This document shows positions 24,101 through 31,410 of a stretch of 32,340 nucleotides of DNA, one piece after another (within the stretch, counting starts at the first letter, position 1; every line of letters begins with the position of its first letter). Location: the NCBI GenBank assembly GCA_030684355.1, contig JAUXTN010000163.1, positions 1 through 32,340 on the forward strand, read 5' to 3'. Made by a program: the position numbers and the translations under genes. The notes below the pieces were generated by a model. That model had not been told where the DNA came from and ran no database searches. It saw nothing but the letters and a program-made list of their open reading frames with translations. Source of the stretch: Pseudomonadota bacterium (GTDB lineage Bacteria > Myxococcota_A > UBA796 > SXON01).

Positions 24101-24808
24101 GCTCATCGGGCCGGCCACGATGTCCGTGGCGATGGCGGAGGCCTGGGCGCCCTTGGCGGTCGCCGCGCCAGCGAGCAACGTACGGATCTCGGTCGCGACG
24201 TCGAGCATCGGCGCGATCGTACCGACCTGGGCTTCCACGCCCTCGGTGTAGGAGAGGTTCCCCAGGTCGATGCTCGGGATGTTCGGGAACCCCTTCCCGT
24301 GCACCGTGTGCGGTACGAGGAACGGGATGAGCAGGTTGCGCTGGCTCTTCACGATGCCGCAGAACCCCGCGACGCGGAGGAAGCCCGAACGGAACTCCTC
24401 GACCTTGGCGAGCTCCGGGTTGCCGTCAAGGTAGTCGGAGATCTGCTGGTAGACACCCATGTGGGGCATGTACCAATCGAGCTGCAACAGGATGCCGGTC
24501 TTCTCGTCCAGCATCGCGTCGACCGCGCCGTGGAAGCCGGGCACGTCCCCGCTGTCCTGCGCCGACTGGGCCTTCCCGATGAGGCCGAACGCCTTGGCGA
24601 AGGAGCTCCCGTAGTCCGGCTGGTAGCGCTCGAAGTCCGCGAAGAGGCCGGCGGCGCCCTCGTCGAGGGCGGGCGCTTTCTGTGCGAGGGCGTCCTGCAT
24701 CACGCTGTTGTCGCGCCCCTTGGGCGTGCGCGTGCCCGCACCCGAGCCGGAGCCGCTCCCGCGGTTGGCCGTCTTTGTCGGCGCGCTCTTGACCTGTCCC
24801 TTGCCCAT
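21152..24808 (-). CDS. Very large protein of unknown function, no signal peptide
   Basis: I do not recognise this 1218-residue protein. Residues 1-35 are Lys/Gly/Ser-rich, then DNSVMQDALAQ, and a helical domain to about 310. Residues about 315-530 are low complexity (Gly, Ser, Thr, Lys, with many short GxV-like units). Around 570-760 come beta-rich segments (GGYTITVNKP, VTVEFDLDTDDG, YNHYQRFHALP). From about 880 the protein is helical and charged to the end. There is no signal peptide or membrane segment. The ATG is chosen because GGAGG lies about 5 nt upstream, unlike the leaderless genes. It follows the GT-C-like operon after 108 nt. It could be cargo of an injection system or a structural protein; both are guesses. 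Confidence 0.8.
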   Translation of the reverse strand: MGKGQVKSAPTKTANRGSGSGSGAGTRTPKGRDNSVMQDALAQKAPALDEGAAGLFADFERYQPDYGSSFAKAFGLIGKAQSAQDSGDVPGFHGAVDAMLDEKTGILLQLDWYMPHMGVYQQISDYLDGNPELAKVEEFRSGFLRVAGFCGIVKSQRNLLIPFLVPHTVHGKGFPNIPSIDLGNLSYTEGVEAQVGTIAPMLDVATEIRTLLAGAATAKGAQASAIATDIVAGPMSDYMPGSGEFEYLYLAVKNSKASTETKARVDWLLGRDDFAQYETLFGVSLMVSEMGTVAGEVRQGAAIPVEPAAPAAQIVAVTPGADTAAGTRAGGKAAGGRDFDSSKMPKTGGKGEEDSGSYASERGMNRTQTTREAEGKIVAGDGKVGGEAAARQTTKRRDGSGSQAGVEGTIEAGSTLSGSGKVTGSRTGANGNTTAGGAGAGREADGTWSGNADATRTRKNGDGSSTSTNGGLAVSEKGKVTATGGRTVEDANGNKKGTSGSGGYDAESGEASASFKRSNTDKDGKDLGSAGGSGSLDLDGADGKRGGKAELSASKGKKSVALSGGYTITVNKPEKVDGRWVITYETELAGKISGGVKSKKAGASANIGGSKKKSGRKSFASEKEAQAFFDAPTLEGVPSSASDVRAMGEGDERGKESSFDAGVDGSVSLGAVEVGAGGSHSSSDYETLTKGKGGKVRMEVGHKELDEVHGSVGMAGVSAGAGKSWASQQSVTVEFDLDTDDGRRAYNHYQRFHALPRGARGWKVVGSAKGSAETDSYSLGLLGVKVGSSHTVASSVERADGNKYERDSGTDSTSVSVPLLGNYSRSHRLSMLQVNDGRSFFNTESTVKASDLDDVRSGMARSAMETEKGIGGSNKGTYRLQSAISEADMDKFIQVATSANASKMFNWHGGLHATDGLEDLQNGLMRARGDKDTQRRVLARWVADEGYDALTTLHAISHGKFDQNGAGGTQMFVAIDGDPLMTGMKGQLELELRIQGWDQRLQKGERGPALASEIRKDIGFQRQKARHLEECGELPARVYSQEYDRIRSNVTILDSVLQRALTGDGAATTNAATGLEGPRFIAFRRACANLSVARGECEKNYEWAYKEYRINEKGAFQSGRRRAESMPHERKSFDQALDLYEKGNVARQAALLAESLSSQTLDERSVAPLTAIVTKARAEYLRGQRFYKSSSDLYFEIHSRNIGKGPYIQPHGRVTPGQ

Positions 24809-24916
24809 GCGGCCTCCGGCCGTTCCACGCAACATTGCCTGTCAGGCCCGAGTCATCCACCCCCGTGAAAGTCTGCTGCGAAATAGCGAGAACCAACGCT
24901 TGCGCCACCCGACCCA

Positions 24917-26776
24917 TCACCGCCCGATCAGCACGTCCCCGCCGTCGCTGCGGCGCTTTGCCACGTCCCAAGTGAGGTGGGGGCCGAGCGGGTCGGGCTC
25001 GCCGAACCACGCGCGGAGCTGGGCCTCGAGCGCGATCACGTCGCCGCGCCCGCGCTCGAGCTCGCGGTGGAGCACCACCCAGCGGATGCCGCCGCGGTCG
25101 AACGACGCGAGGTCGAGCCGCGTGGTGGAGCCGAGCTCCGCCTTCAGCGCGGCGGCCTGGGCATCCTGGCCCGCGCTCGGGAGGAACAACAGGTTGAACC
25201 AAGGCATGCCGTACGCGCGCGCCGTGCCGCCCCGGGCGTCGGGCCGGTACGGGATGGGGAGCTCGCTGGCGGTCTGGTAGACGAGGTAGCGCGACGTCGC
25301 CATGGTGGCGCCGACCTCCGCGGGGAGGTCGAGCACGCCGCGGGCGAGGGACACCCGGGTCTCGGGGTTCCGCGCAGCCGCCGACTCCGCCCGGGCCAGC
25401 ACGTCCAGGCGGGCGTGGGCGCGCAGGTCGAGCGCATCGACGCGCGCGAGCGGCCAGGGCGCGGACACGAGCAGGTCGACGAAGACGACGGCACCGAGGC
25501 CCACGAGCCAGCTCCGACGGCCCCGCGCCACGTGCTCCGCGCCGACCGCCGCGAGCGCCGCGACGGTGGCGACCACCGGCCAGACGAGGCGCTGGGCGTG
25601 GGTCGAGCCGGCGTCCGGCAAGGCTGCCACGAGCCACCCGAACGGGAGCGCGAAGCGGGTGCTCCCGACGGTGACCCACCCGTCGCCCCACCACAGGTAC
25701 GCCCCGAGCGAGAGCACCGCGACGGGGAGCACCCCGGCGAGCGCGTTGCCGAGCGCCGGGCGCGCCCGGACCGCCACCGCGGCGAGCCCCAGGGCCACGA
25801 GCCCCACGTAGCTGCTGTGCAGGAAGGCCTCGCCGCCCGCGGCGAGATCGACGGACTGGAAGCCGAACGGCGCGACGAACGCGCGCACGTCCACCGCGTT
25901 GTGGGCGAGCAGGAACTCGCGGACGCCGGCGTCGACGTCCCCGCGCACGACGAGCGAGCGGGGGTCGGAGATGCTGTTGCGGACCAGCCAGAGCACCGGC
26001 GCGGCGACGACCACGCCGACGAGCCCGGCGAGCGCGACGCCGCCGCCGTACATCCGAGCGTCCCGACGGATCCGCGCGACCTCCCGCCACGCGCCCGGCC
26101 GCCACCCCCCGGGCCCGAGCGTCGCCGCCAGCGCCCACGCCCCCATCGTCACGCCCGTCGCGAGGCCGTAGTACCAGGTGCCCGCACCGGCGGCGCCGAG
26201 CCACAGCCCGGCCACGATCCAGCGCCGCACGCGGTCCGGGGCGTCCGCCGCGATGGCGCGGCGCGTGGCGGCCAGGGCGAAGGTCGACCAGCACACGCCC
26301 ACCGCCTCGGTCACGCCGTTGTGCACCTCGCAGAGCAGGTACGGGCTCACCGCCACGGCGGCGGCCGCCACCCAGCTCGCGGCAGCCCCCGCGCCGAACG
26401 CCCGCGCGAGCGCACGCCCGCTCACCGCGGCAAGCGCCACGTACAGCACCACCACGAGGTTGTAGGCGCCCACCACGCCCACGATCCCCACCAGCGCCGC
26501 CCCCACCGCCGCGAGGAACGGGTCGATGAACCACAACACCCCGCCCTCGGGAGCCGCGAGCAGGGTCGTCTGCCAGGGGAGCTCGCCGCGGCCGATGGTG
26601 ATCCACCACCACCACGGGCCCCAGGCGTGGTTCGTCACGTCCACGTCGGGGTGCCCGATCAGCCGGGCGAATGGCGTGGCCAACAGCGGGAAGGTCGCGA
26701 CGAGCGCGAGCCCCAGCGCGCCCGCGGCGACCGGGATTCCGGCCGGGAGGCTCTCGAGGCGCCGGCGGAGGCTCAT
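24917..26776 (-). CDS. GT-C-like polytopic membrane protein, diverged paralogue
   Basis: This 619-residue protein has about ten or more hydrophobic helices and a soluble C-terminal part. The start MSLRRRLESLPAG is followed by helix 1 and the acidic loop HPDVDVTNHAWGPWWWW, at the same place as the catalytic-Asp-like loops of the other two GT-C-like proteins. It is less similar to them than they are to each other. The C-terminal domain carries LASFDRGGIRWVVLHREL. Function as glycosyl transferase is inference from topology. Its ATG overlaps the stop of the upstream paralogue (ATGA), so the pair is translationally coupled. Confidence 0.8.
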   Translation of the reverse strand: MSLRRRLESLPAGIPVAAGALGLALVATFPLLATPFARLIGHPDVDVTNHAWGPWWWWITIGRGELPWQTTLLAAPEGGVLWFIDPFLAAVGAALVGIVGVVGAYNLVVVLYVALAAVSGRALARAFGAGAAASWVAAAAVAVSPYLLCEVHNGVTEAVGVCWSTFALAATRRAIAADAPDRVRRWIVAGLWLGAAGAGTWYYGLATGVTMGAWALAATLGPGGWRPGAWREVARIRRDARMYGGGVALAGLVGVVVAAPVLWLVRNSISDPRSLVVRGDVDAGVREFLLAHNAVDVRAFVAPFGFQSVDLAAGGEAFLHSSYVGLVALGLAAVAVRARPALGNALAGVLPVAVLSLGAYLWWGDGWVTVGSTRFALPFGWLVAALPDAGSTHAQRLVWPVVATVAALAAVGAEHVARGRRSWLVGLGAVVFVDLLVSAPWPLARVDALDLRAHARLDVLARAESAAARNPETRVSLARGVLDLPAEVGATMATSRYLVYQTASELPIPYRPDARGGTARAYGMPWFNLLFLPSAGQDAQAAALKAELGSTTRLDLASFDRGGIRWVVLHRELERGRGDVIALEAQLRAWFGEPDPLGPHLTWDVAKRRSDGGDVLIGR

Positions 26777-28575
26777 CGCGTGGGCATCGTAGCCGCCTGG
26801 AGCCGGGGTGTCGGGAGGCGTCGCACGCGCTCGGCCTGGACGCGGGCCCACCGCTCGGCCTCCGCCTCCGTGGCCTCGACCTCGGGGAGGGCCCACAGGG
26901 CGAAGCACCGGCCCACCCGCCGCGGCCCGACGAGCTCGTCGAACGTCTGGGCCGCCGCGGCGTCCGGGGCGCCCCCACACGCGTGCGTGAGGACGATCGA
27001 GCCGAAGCCGCGTTCGCGGAGGAGCCAGATGCTCTCCCGGGGGTCCTCCACCGGCGTGTCGGCCACGACCGCGCGGACTGAGAGGGGGAGCACCGCCGTC
27101 CACAAGAGCCCGTCGAGCGCCCACATCTCCTGCCGCTCGATCGGCACGGTCTGGAAGGGCCGGTCGAGCGCCATCTGGGCGCCGATCGCGCGCGTGCGCA
27201 GCTCCCCGTCGAGCCAGGAGGGCAACAACGCCCCCTCCCGCGAGGCGTAATCGGGGGAGCGCCCCAGGCCCCGGGTGATGACGGTGAGGTCGGCGACCGC
27301 CCCGGCGGGCGCGACGACGTCGGCCTCGACGGGGAGCACGGTGGTGTCGCGCGGCCAGGGGACGAGGTCGTTGGCGGCGATGTCGACCAGCGCGACCGGC
27401 ACGAGCAGCGCCAGCCACCGCCACCGCGTGACCGCGAGGCCGCCGAGCACGGCGGTCGCGACCATCGTGACCGACACGAACCGCACCGGGAAGTTGAGCG
27501 GCTCCGCCACCCACGCGAGCGCCCGGTTGATCCACGTCATCGGCAGCGCGATCGGCAGCGCGAGGACCTCGCCGCCCCACCACACCACCGTCCCCATCGC
27601 GAGCACGACCGCCCCGACCGCCACGACCGCCCACGCCGCCGCCCGCCGCGGCGCCGCCGCCACCCCGAGCGCCGCCAGGATCAGCGCCACCACGCCGACG
27701 TAGCGCCCGCCCGTGTAGGCGTACACGAGCGCGTCCGCACCGCGGTCCGCCGCGCGCGACCGCACGATGTCAGGCAGATCGAGGGCCGCGCCCGGGAACG
27801 TCTCCGGCGCGAACCCCGCGGTCATCCACGCGAGGAACGACACTCCGGCGCTCGCGTCGGCCGCCCCGTAGGACACCGCGAACGTGCGCACCACCGGCAC
27901 CACCACGGCCACGGCGAGCACGGCCGCCCCGAGGTACCCGAGCAGGAGCGCGCGGTCCCGCCGCAGCGACGCGAGCGCGTGCAGGCTCACCGCCGTGGCC
28001 AGGAAGAACCCGTGGTAGAAGCAGGCGAGCGTCGCGACGGCGAGGCACCCGCCCAGGGCCGCGAACCAGCGCGGCGCCCGTGTCTCCTGCGCCTTCACGA
28101 GGCACGCGAGCCCGAGCGGGATCCACCACACCTGCCGCAGCTCTCCTACCCCCACGTGCAGGGTGAACGCCACGAACGACGCCCCCTGCGCCAGCGCCGC
28201 CGTCGTGAGCGCCCCCCGCTCGCTCCCGGTCACCAGCCACCCGAGCCAGCCCGCGCACGCCCCGAGCAGCGCCACGTGCACCACCGCGAGCAGGTTCGCC
28301 AACGCGACGGGCTCCAGCGGGATCAGCAAGGCCACGAGCCCGTCGAGGGGCTCGATCGGGTAGAGCCGCATCCCGGCCGGCCAGTTCACGAGCTGCGTCA
28401 GGAGCCCCGACGCGCCCCCGCCCACCTCGGCGCGGGTCCACCAGAGGTTCCAGGCGTGCTTGGCGGCGTCCCCCTTGGGGGTCCCCAGCAGCTCGCTCCC
28501 GAACCGCGCGGGCGCCGGCCACGTGAGCACGAGCGCCAAGGCGAACGACTGGAGGAGGAGCAACCGGCGCGGCAC
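26773..28575 (-). CDS. GT-C-like polytopic membrane protein, close paralogue of the gene at 1352
   Basis: This 600-residue protein is the same length as the product of 1352-3154 and matches it throughout: LTWPAPARFGSEL, GDAAKHAWNLWW, NWPAGMRLYPIEPLDG, GACAGWLGWLV in the N-terminal half, and VEATEAEAERWARVQAERVR at the C terminus. The acidic loop after helix 1 is kept. The minisatellite loop of the other gene is absent here. The start is GTG, 6 nt after TAGACT. Being coupled to another GT-C-like gene suggests they act on the same lipid or surface glycan, but no sugar-nucleotide genes are nearby. Confidence 0.8.
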   Translation of the reverse strand: MPRRLLLLQSFALALVLTWPAPARFGSELLGTPKGDAAKHAWNLWWTRAEVGGGASGLLTQLVNWPAGMRLYPIEPLDGLVALLIPLEPVALANLLAVVHVALLGACAGWLGWLVTGSERGALTTAALAQGASFVAFTLHVGVGELRQVWWIPLGLACLVKAQETRAPRWFAALGGCLAVATLACFYHGFFLATAVSLHALASLRRDRALLLGYLGAAVLAVAVVVPVVRTFAVSYGAADASAGVSFLAWMTAGFAPETFPGAALDLPDIVRSRAADRGADALVYAYTGGRYVGVVALILAALGVAAAPRRAAAWAVVAVGAVVLAMGTVVWWGGEVLALPIALPMTWINRALAWVAEPLNFPVRFVSVTMVATAVLGGLAVTRWRWLALLVPVALVDIAANDLVPWPRDTTVLPVEADVVAPAGAVADLTVITRGLGRSPDYASREGALLPSWLDGELRTRAIGAQMALDRPFQTVPIERQEMWALDGLLWTAVLPLSVRAVVADTPVEDPRESIWLLRERGFGSIVLTHACGGAPDAAAAQTFDELVGPRRVGRCFALWALPEVEATEAEAERWARVQAERVRRLPTPRLQAATMPTR

Positions 28576-28581
28576 GGCGGG

Positions 28582-28587
28582 AGTCTA
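28582..28587 (-). promoter_or_regulatory. TAGACT -10-like element of the GT-C-like operon
   Basis: TAGACT on the minus strand ends 6 nt (cccgcc) before GTG at 28575, with no Shine-Dalgarno sequence. Confidence 0.55.
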
Positions 28588-28635
28588 CTCCGGGGGGCCC
28601 GGGGCAGGCGGCGGGCGCGACGTCCCTACGGCGCC

Positions 28636-29196
28636 CTACGGCAGCTCCACGTCCGTCGACGGCTCCCACCGCCGCACGAACGCCGGGAGGTAGTGCCCCT
28701 CGCCACCCTCCGGGACGATCACCCCCACGAGCCACCGGTCCAACACCGTCCCCTCGACCTCCAGCCCCTCCCAATCGATCTCGACCTCCGCGTACCGCAC
28801 CTCCCGCGGGCGGGGGGCGGGCGTGGGCGCGTCCTCGGCATCGCCGGCTTCCGCATCGCCCGTTTCCGCCGCGTTCTCCGCCGCCTCCAACGGGGCCGCC
28901 AGCCCCAACCGGGGCGGCACCGGGTGGACACACCCGGCGAGCAGCGCGATCGGCGCGACCACCCGGATCATGCGGCGCCCGGTGTCCCTGAAGACCGGTT
29001 CGCCCCCGGTGTCCACCCGCACGCGTACGCAGGGCTGCTCCCCGACCGCATAGAGCGCGAGCGCCTGTGCGCGGGTCAAAAGCGACAGGTCGGTCACGAC
29101 GCGCCCGCACGCCTCGCACCCCCGCCGCGTGGGGTCGGCCCCGGGCACGAGGTCCTCCCACCGCAACGGGCACGCGTAGTCGATCCGCACCGGCAT
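28636..29196 (-). CDS. Membrane protein with N-terminal Cys motif
   Basis: The 186-residue protein begins MPVRIDYACPLRWEDLVPG and has Cys 9, 27 and 30 in a pattern CPLRWEDL-x-GCEACGRVVTDLS, a motif I know from proteins of Myxococcota and Bacteroidetes where it probably binds metal. A single membrane segment follows (IRVVAPIALLAG, about residues 73-84), then an acidic, Ala/Glu-rich linker and a small domain ending WEPSTDVELP. The N-terminal part would be cytosolic. Function is unknown. TAGGCT lies 5 nt before the ATG. The oxidoreductase gene ends only 22 nt upstream on the same strand. Confidence 0.7.
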   Translation of the reverse strand: MPVRIDYACPLRWEDLVPGADPTRRGCEACGRVVTDLSLLTRAQALALYAVGEQPCVRVRVDTGGEPVFRDTGRRMIRVVAPIALLAGCVHPVPPRLGLAAPLEAAENAAETGDAEAGDAEDAPTPAPRPREVRYAEVEIDWEGLEVEGTVLDRWLVGVIVPEGGEGHYLPAFVRRWEPSTDVELP

Positions 29197-29201
29197 GCCC
29201 C

Positions 29202-29207
29202 AGCCTA
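29202..29207 (-). promoter_or_regulatory. TAGGCT -10-like element of the Cys-motif gene
   Basis: TAGGCT ends 5 nt before the ATG at 29196. It overlaps the gap after the upstream oxidoreductase gene, so the gene can be transcribed alone. A G-rich run (ggggc) follows the hexamer. Confidence 0.45.
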
Positions 29208-29218
29208 CCCCCGGAATG

Positions 29219-30424
29219 TCACAACGCCAGCACGAACCCTGCCAACGCCGCCTGCTCGTCGCTTGGGAGCTGCTCGAACGCTTCCCGCGCCGCGTCCGCC
29301 TCGCCGCCGTGCGCGGCGATCGCCTCCACGATCGAGTCTGCGCGCCCATCGTGGAGGAACGTCGCGTGGTGCGACAGCCCGATGAGCGGGGCCGTGCGCC
29401 ACTCGCCGGAGAGCGCGGTGCCGTCGGCCTGGCCGTCGGCCATGGCCGTGCCGAGGTCGTGCAGCAGCAGGTCGGTGTAGACCCACGCGTCGATGTCCGC
29501 GAGCGGCTCCACGGGGTAGTCGGCGCGCGTGCGCAGCGACGGCACGTGACACTCGGCGCACCCCACCTCGGCAAAGCGGGCGTGGCCCACCGCGGCGTCG
29601 CCCTCCCCGGCCTCGATGCCCACGGGGCGCGGCGGGATCGCGAGGAGGCGCGTGAAGTCCGCCATGCGGTTCACCACCTCGAGGGTCGTGTCGACGCCGT
29701 CGTGGGAGTCGTCGTCCAGCCCGTCGGGGTTGGGCAGCTCGGTCGGACGCATCGGGCTCGTGATGGCCATGTCGCCTTGCAGGGCGTCGGCGGCAAACTC
29801 GTCGAGCGTCACGATGCGCGCCTTCACGCCGAAGCGCCCGATCAGCCCGGTGTCCCCGGCGATCCAATCGTGGAACGCGCTGTCCGCCTCGACCCCCGAC
29901 CACGCCAGCCGGTTGATCCTGCCGCTCACGATGCCCGCGGCCGCCTGCTCGGCCTCCACGCGCTCGATCTCGTCGTCCGCGACGGCCTCCAGGTAGCCGC
30001 GCCCGTACACCGCGGGCCCGACGCGCTCGGTCACGAGCAGGTTCGCCACGTCGGTCGGCACGCTGATCGGCGTCTCGCCGCCGCCCGCCACGCGCGGCCG
30101 CTCGGTGGGGCCCCAGGGCAGCGCGGATTGGTCGGCGGCGGGCGCGTCGCCGTCCATCACCACCATCTTCGTCACGACGCCGGGCCCGCGCTCCGCCCCC
30201 GCGTGGCACGCGACGCACGCCATGTTGATGTACGTGGGGCCGAGCCCGCTGCCGGTCCGGAAGATGGTGTCGAACGCGTCGTAGCCGTCGTCGTAGCGCT
30301 CCGACCACGCGTCCGAGAGGCCCTCGATCGGGGCGTCCGCGGGGCCGTCCACCGGGGCCACGACGGGCGCGGGCGGGCCGGAGGCCTCGATCGCGGGGTC
30401 GGTGCACGCGAGGAGCAGGAGCAC
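29219..30424 (-). CDS. Di-haem oxidoreductase family lipoprotein
   Basis: This 401-residue c-type cytochrome has two CxxCH haem sites, CVACH (residues 70-74) and CAECH (289-293), and the C-terminal signature HDLGTAMADGQ, EWRTAPLIGL, FLHDGRADSIVEAI and HGGEADAAREAF of the di-haem oxidoreductase (DUF1111) family, which acts in periplasmic electron transfer or thiol oxidation. GTG at 30424 is chosen because TACCTT ends 6 nt before it. That start makes the lipobox peptide only MLLLLAC. The frame stays open further upstream, but that stretch is repeats, not protein. Confidence 0.88.
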   Translation of the reverse strand: MLLLLACTDPAIEASGPPAPVVAPVDGPADAPIEGLSDAWSERYDDGYDAFDTIFRTGSGLGPTYINMACVACHAGAERGPGVVTKMVVMDGDAPAADQSALPWGPTERPRVAGGGETPISVPTDVANLLVTERVGPAVYGRGYLEAVADDEIERVEAEQAAAGIVSGRINRLAWSGVEADSAFHDWIAGDTGLIGRFGVKARIVTLDEFAADALQGDMAITSPMRPTELPNPDGLDDDSHDGVDTTLEVVNRMADFTRLLAIPPRPVGIEAGEGDAAVGHARFAEVGCAECHVPSLRTRADYPVEPLADIDAWVYTDLLLHDLGTAMADGQADGTALSGEWRTAPLIGLSHHATFLHDGRADSIVEAIAAHGGEADAAREAFEQLPSDEQAALAGFVLAL

Positions 30425-30430
30425 GGCGGC

Positions 30431-30436
30431 AAGGTA
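30431..30436 (-). promoter_or_regulatory. TACCTT -10-like element of the di-haem oxidoreductase gene
   Basis: TACCTT on the minus strand ends 6 nt (gccgcc) before GTG at 30424. It lies beside a 10-bp duplication (gaccgggcgtccgaccgggcgtcc). Confidence 0.55.
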
Positions 30437-30532
30437 GCCGACCGGGCGTCCGACCGGGCGTCCCCCCGCGCGGACGCGGGGTCGGCGCCTTCCGGGGTCG
30501 GCCTGCGGCCTCCGTTGGCGGGCAGGTCGCCT

Positions 30533-30574
30533 GGCGGCGCCCCTCCCCGCCGAACCGCGCGGCCCCGGCCGCGC
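30533..30574. repeat. Second copy of the hairpin-associated repeat
   Basis: The 14-mer GGCGGCGCCCCTCC (30533-30546) is identical to 18523-18536. It is followed by GCGCGGCC-CC-GGCCGCGC (30557-30574), a strong hairpin, just as the first copy is followed by one. Upstream the two copies also share GGTCGGC and a GCC-rich stretch. Confidence 0.6.
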
Positions 30575-30609
30575 GCCCTCCAGGTGCCTGACGCGCGTGG
30601 CGTCGAGCG

Positions 30610-30713
30610 GTGGCGCGGAGCCCACCCCCGGGATTGGCAGTGGCGCGGAGTCGACCGGCGGGATTGGCGGTGGCGCGGAGCCGACCGCCGGGACTGGCGG
30701 TGGCGCGAGGCGC
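30610..30713. repeat. 30-bp tandem repeat, about 3.5 copies
   Basis: Units begin with gtggcgcggag at 30610, 30640 and 30670, and a diverged start at 30700. The period is exactly 30 bp, twice the 15-bp period of the coding minisatellites. The repeat is outside any convincing gene. Confidence 0.9.
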
Positions 30714-30802
30714 GCGGCCCAGGATGCTGGAGAAAGCACGGGTGCGCTCGCGTCGCGAATCGCTGACGATGGCGGAGCGAGCCCACCCCATGCGCGGGCA
30801 CG

Positions 30803-31262
30803 TCGTGGACGACCTTCTCGTCGCCGCGCCGAGCACACGGCCGACCGACAGGTCTTGTCGCCGCGCGGAGCACCGGCCACGCGAGGGCATCGGTCGACCG
30901 ACAGTTTCTGTCGCCGCGGGGGGCGCACGCCGGCCCGCGCCACAGCACGCGGTCGACCGACCGTTCTTGTCGCCGCGCGGAGCACCGGCCACGGCAGGGC
31001 ATCGGTCGACCGACGGTTCTCGTCGCCGCGCGGGGCGCATGCCACGCCCGGACACAGGGTCGACCGACGGTCCTTGTCACCGCGCGGGGCGCTCCCACCC
31101 AGGCTCGAACGCCACAGGCTCGACCGACAGTTCTTGTCGCCGCGCGGGGCAACACGCCACGCCGAGCACACGGTCGACCGACAGTTCTTGTCGCCGCGCC
31201 GGTGGCGCCGGGGCGAGCGACAGTTCCTGTCGCCCGCGGGGCACGTCCGCCGCGACCGACGG
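30803..31262 (+). repeat. Array of a palindromic repeat, about 8 units
   Basis: Near-identical cores with the consensus TCGACCGACAGTTCTTGTCG followed by ccgcgcgg start at 30841, 30894, 30953, 31006, 31060, 31120 and 31174. A more symmetric unit is at 31215, a degenerate one at 30803, and a half copy at 31253. Period is 53-60 nt for most units. The centre CGACAG-TTC-TTGTCG is an imperfect palindrome. All full units have one orientation. The intervening 23-31 nt are related to each other (units 1 and 3 share agcaccggccacg and agggcatcgg), so this is not a CRISPR array. The array stays open in three frames, which produces false protein-like frames. Confidence 0.9.
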
Positions 31263-31410
31263 GCAACTGGCGAGGCGGGGCCGAGGAGGTTGGCCGAGCC
31301 GCGGACGCCGAGTCGACGCAAGATCGCGCGGTAGGAGGTAGCGTTTCGTGGAAGAGGTGTTCATGGCCCCGTCCGTCCGGTCTGTCCAGAGCAGCAGGCG
31401 AACGCCCGGG

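Noticed and set aside
20774..24868. Long plus-strand open frame opposite the nuclease and 1218-residue genes
   Set aside because: Its translation is Arg/Ala/Val/His-rich with no domains, and it lies antisense to genes with clear motifs or coherent composition; it is an effect of high GC.
24809..24916. Sigma-54-like promoter before the 1218-residue protein gene
   Set aside because: TGGCGC-N5-TTGGT resembles the -24/-12 consensus but lacks the required GC at -12, and no enhancer-binding protein gene is nearby.
30803..31262. CRISPR array
   Set aside because: Spacing and repeat length look CRISPR-like, but repeats vary by several bases between units, the intervening sequences are related to each other, and there is no cas gene or leader.
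30425..31321. N-terminal extension of the di-haem oxidoreductase
   Set aside because: The frame is open, but it translates the palindrome array and other repeats, and a -10-like hexamer plus lipobox support the GTG at 30424.
30597..31341. Two plus-strand open frames across the repeat array
   Set aside because: They encode only repeated Arg/Gly/Ser/Thr strings from the array and tandem repeats in several frames at once.
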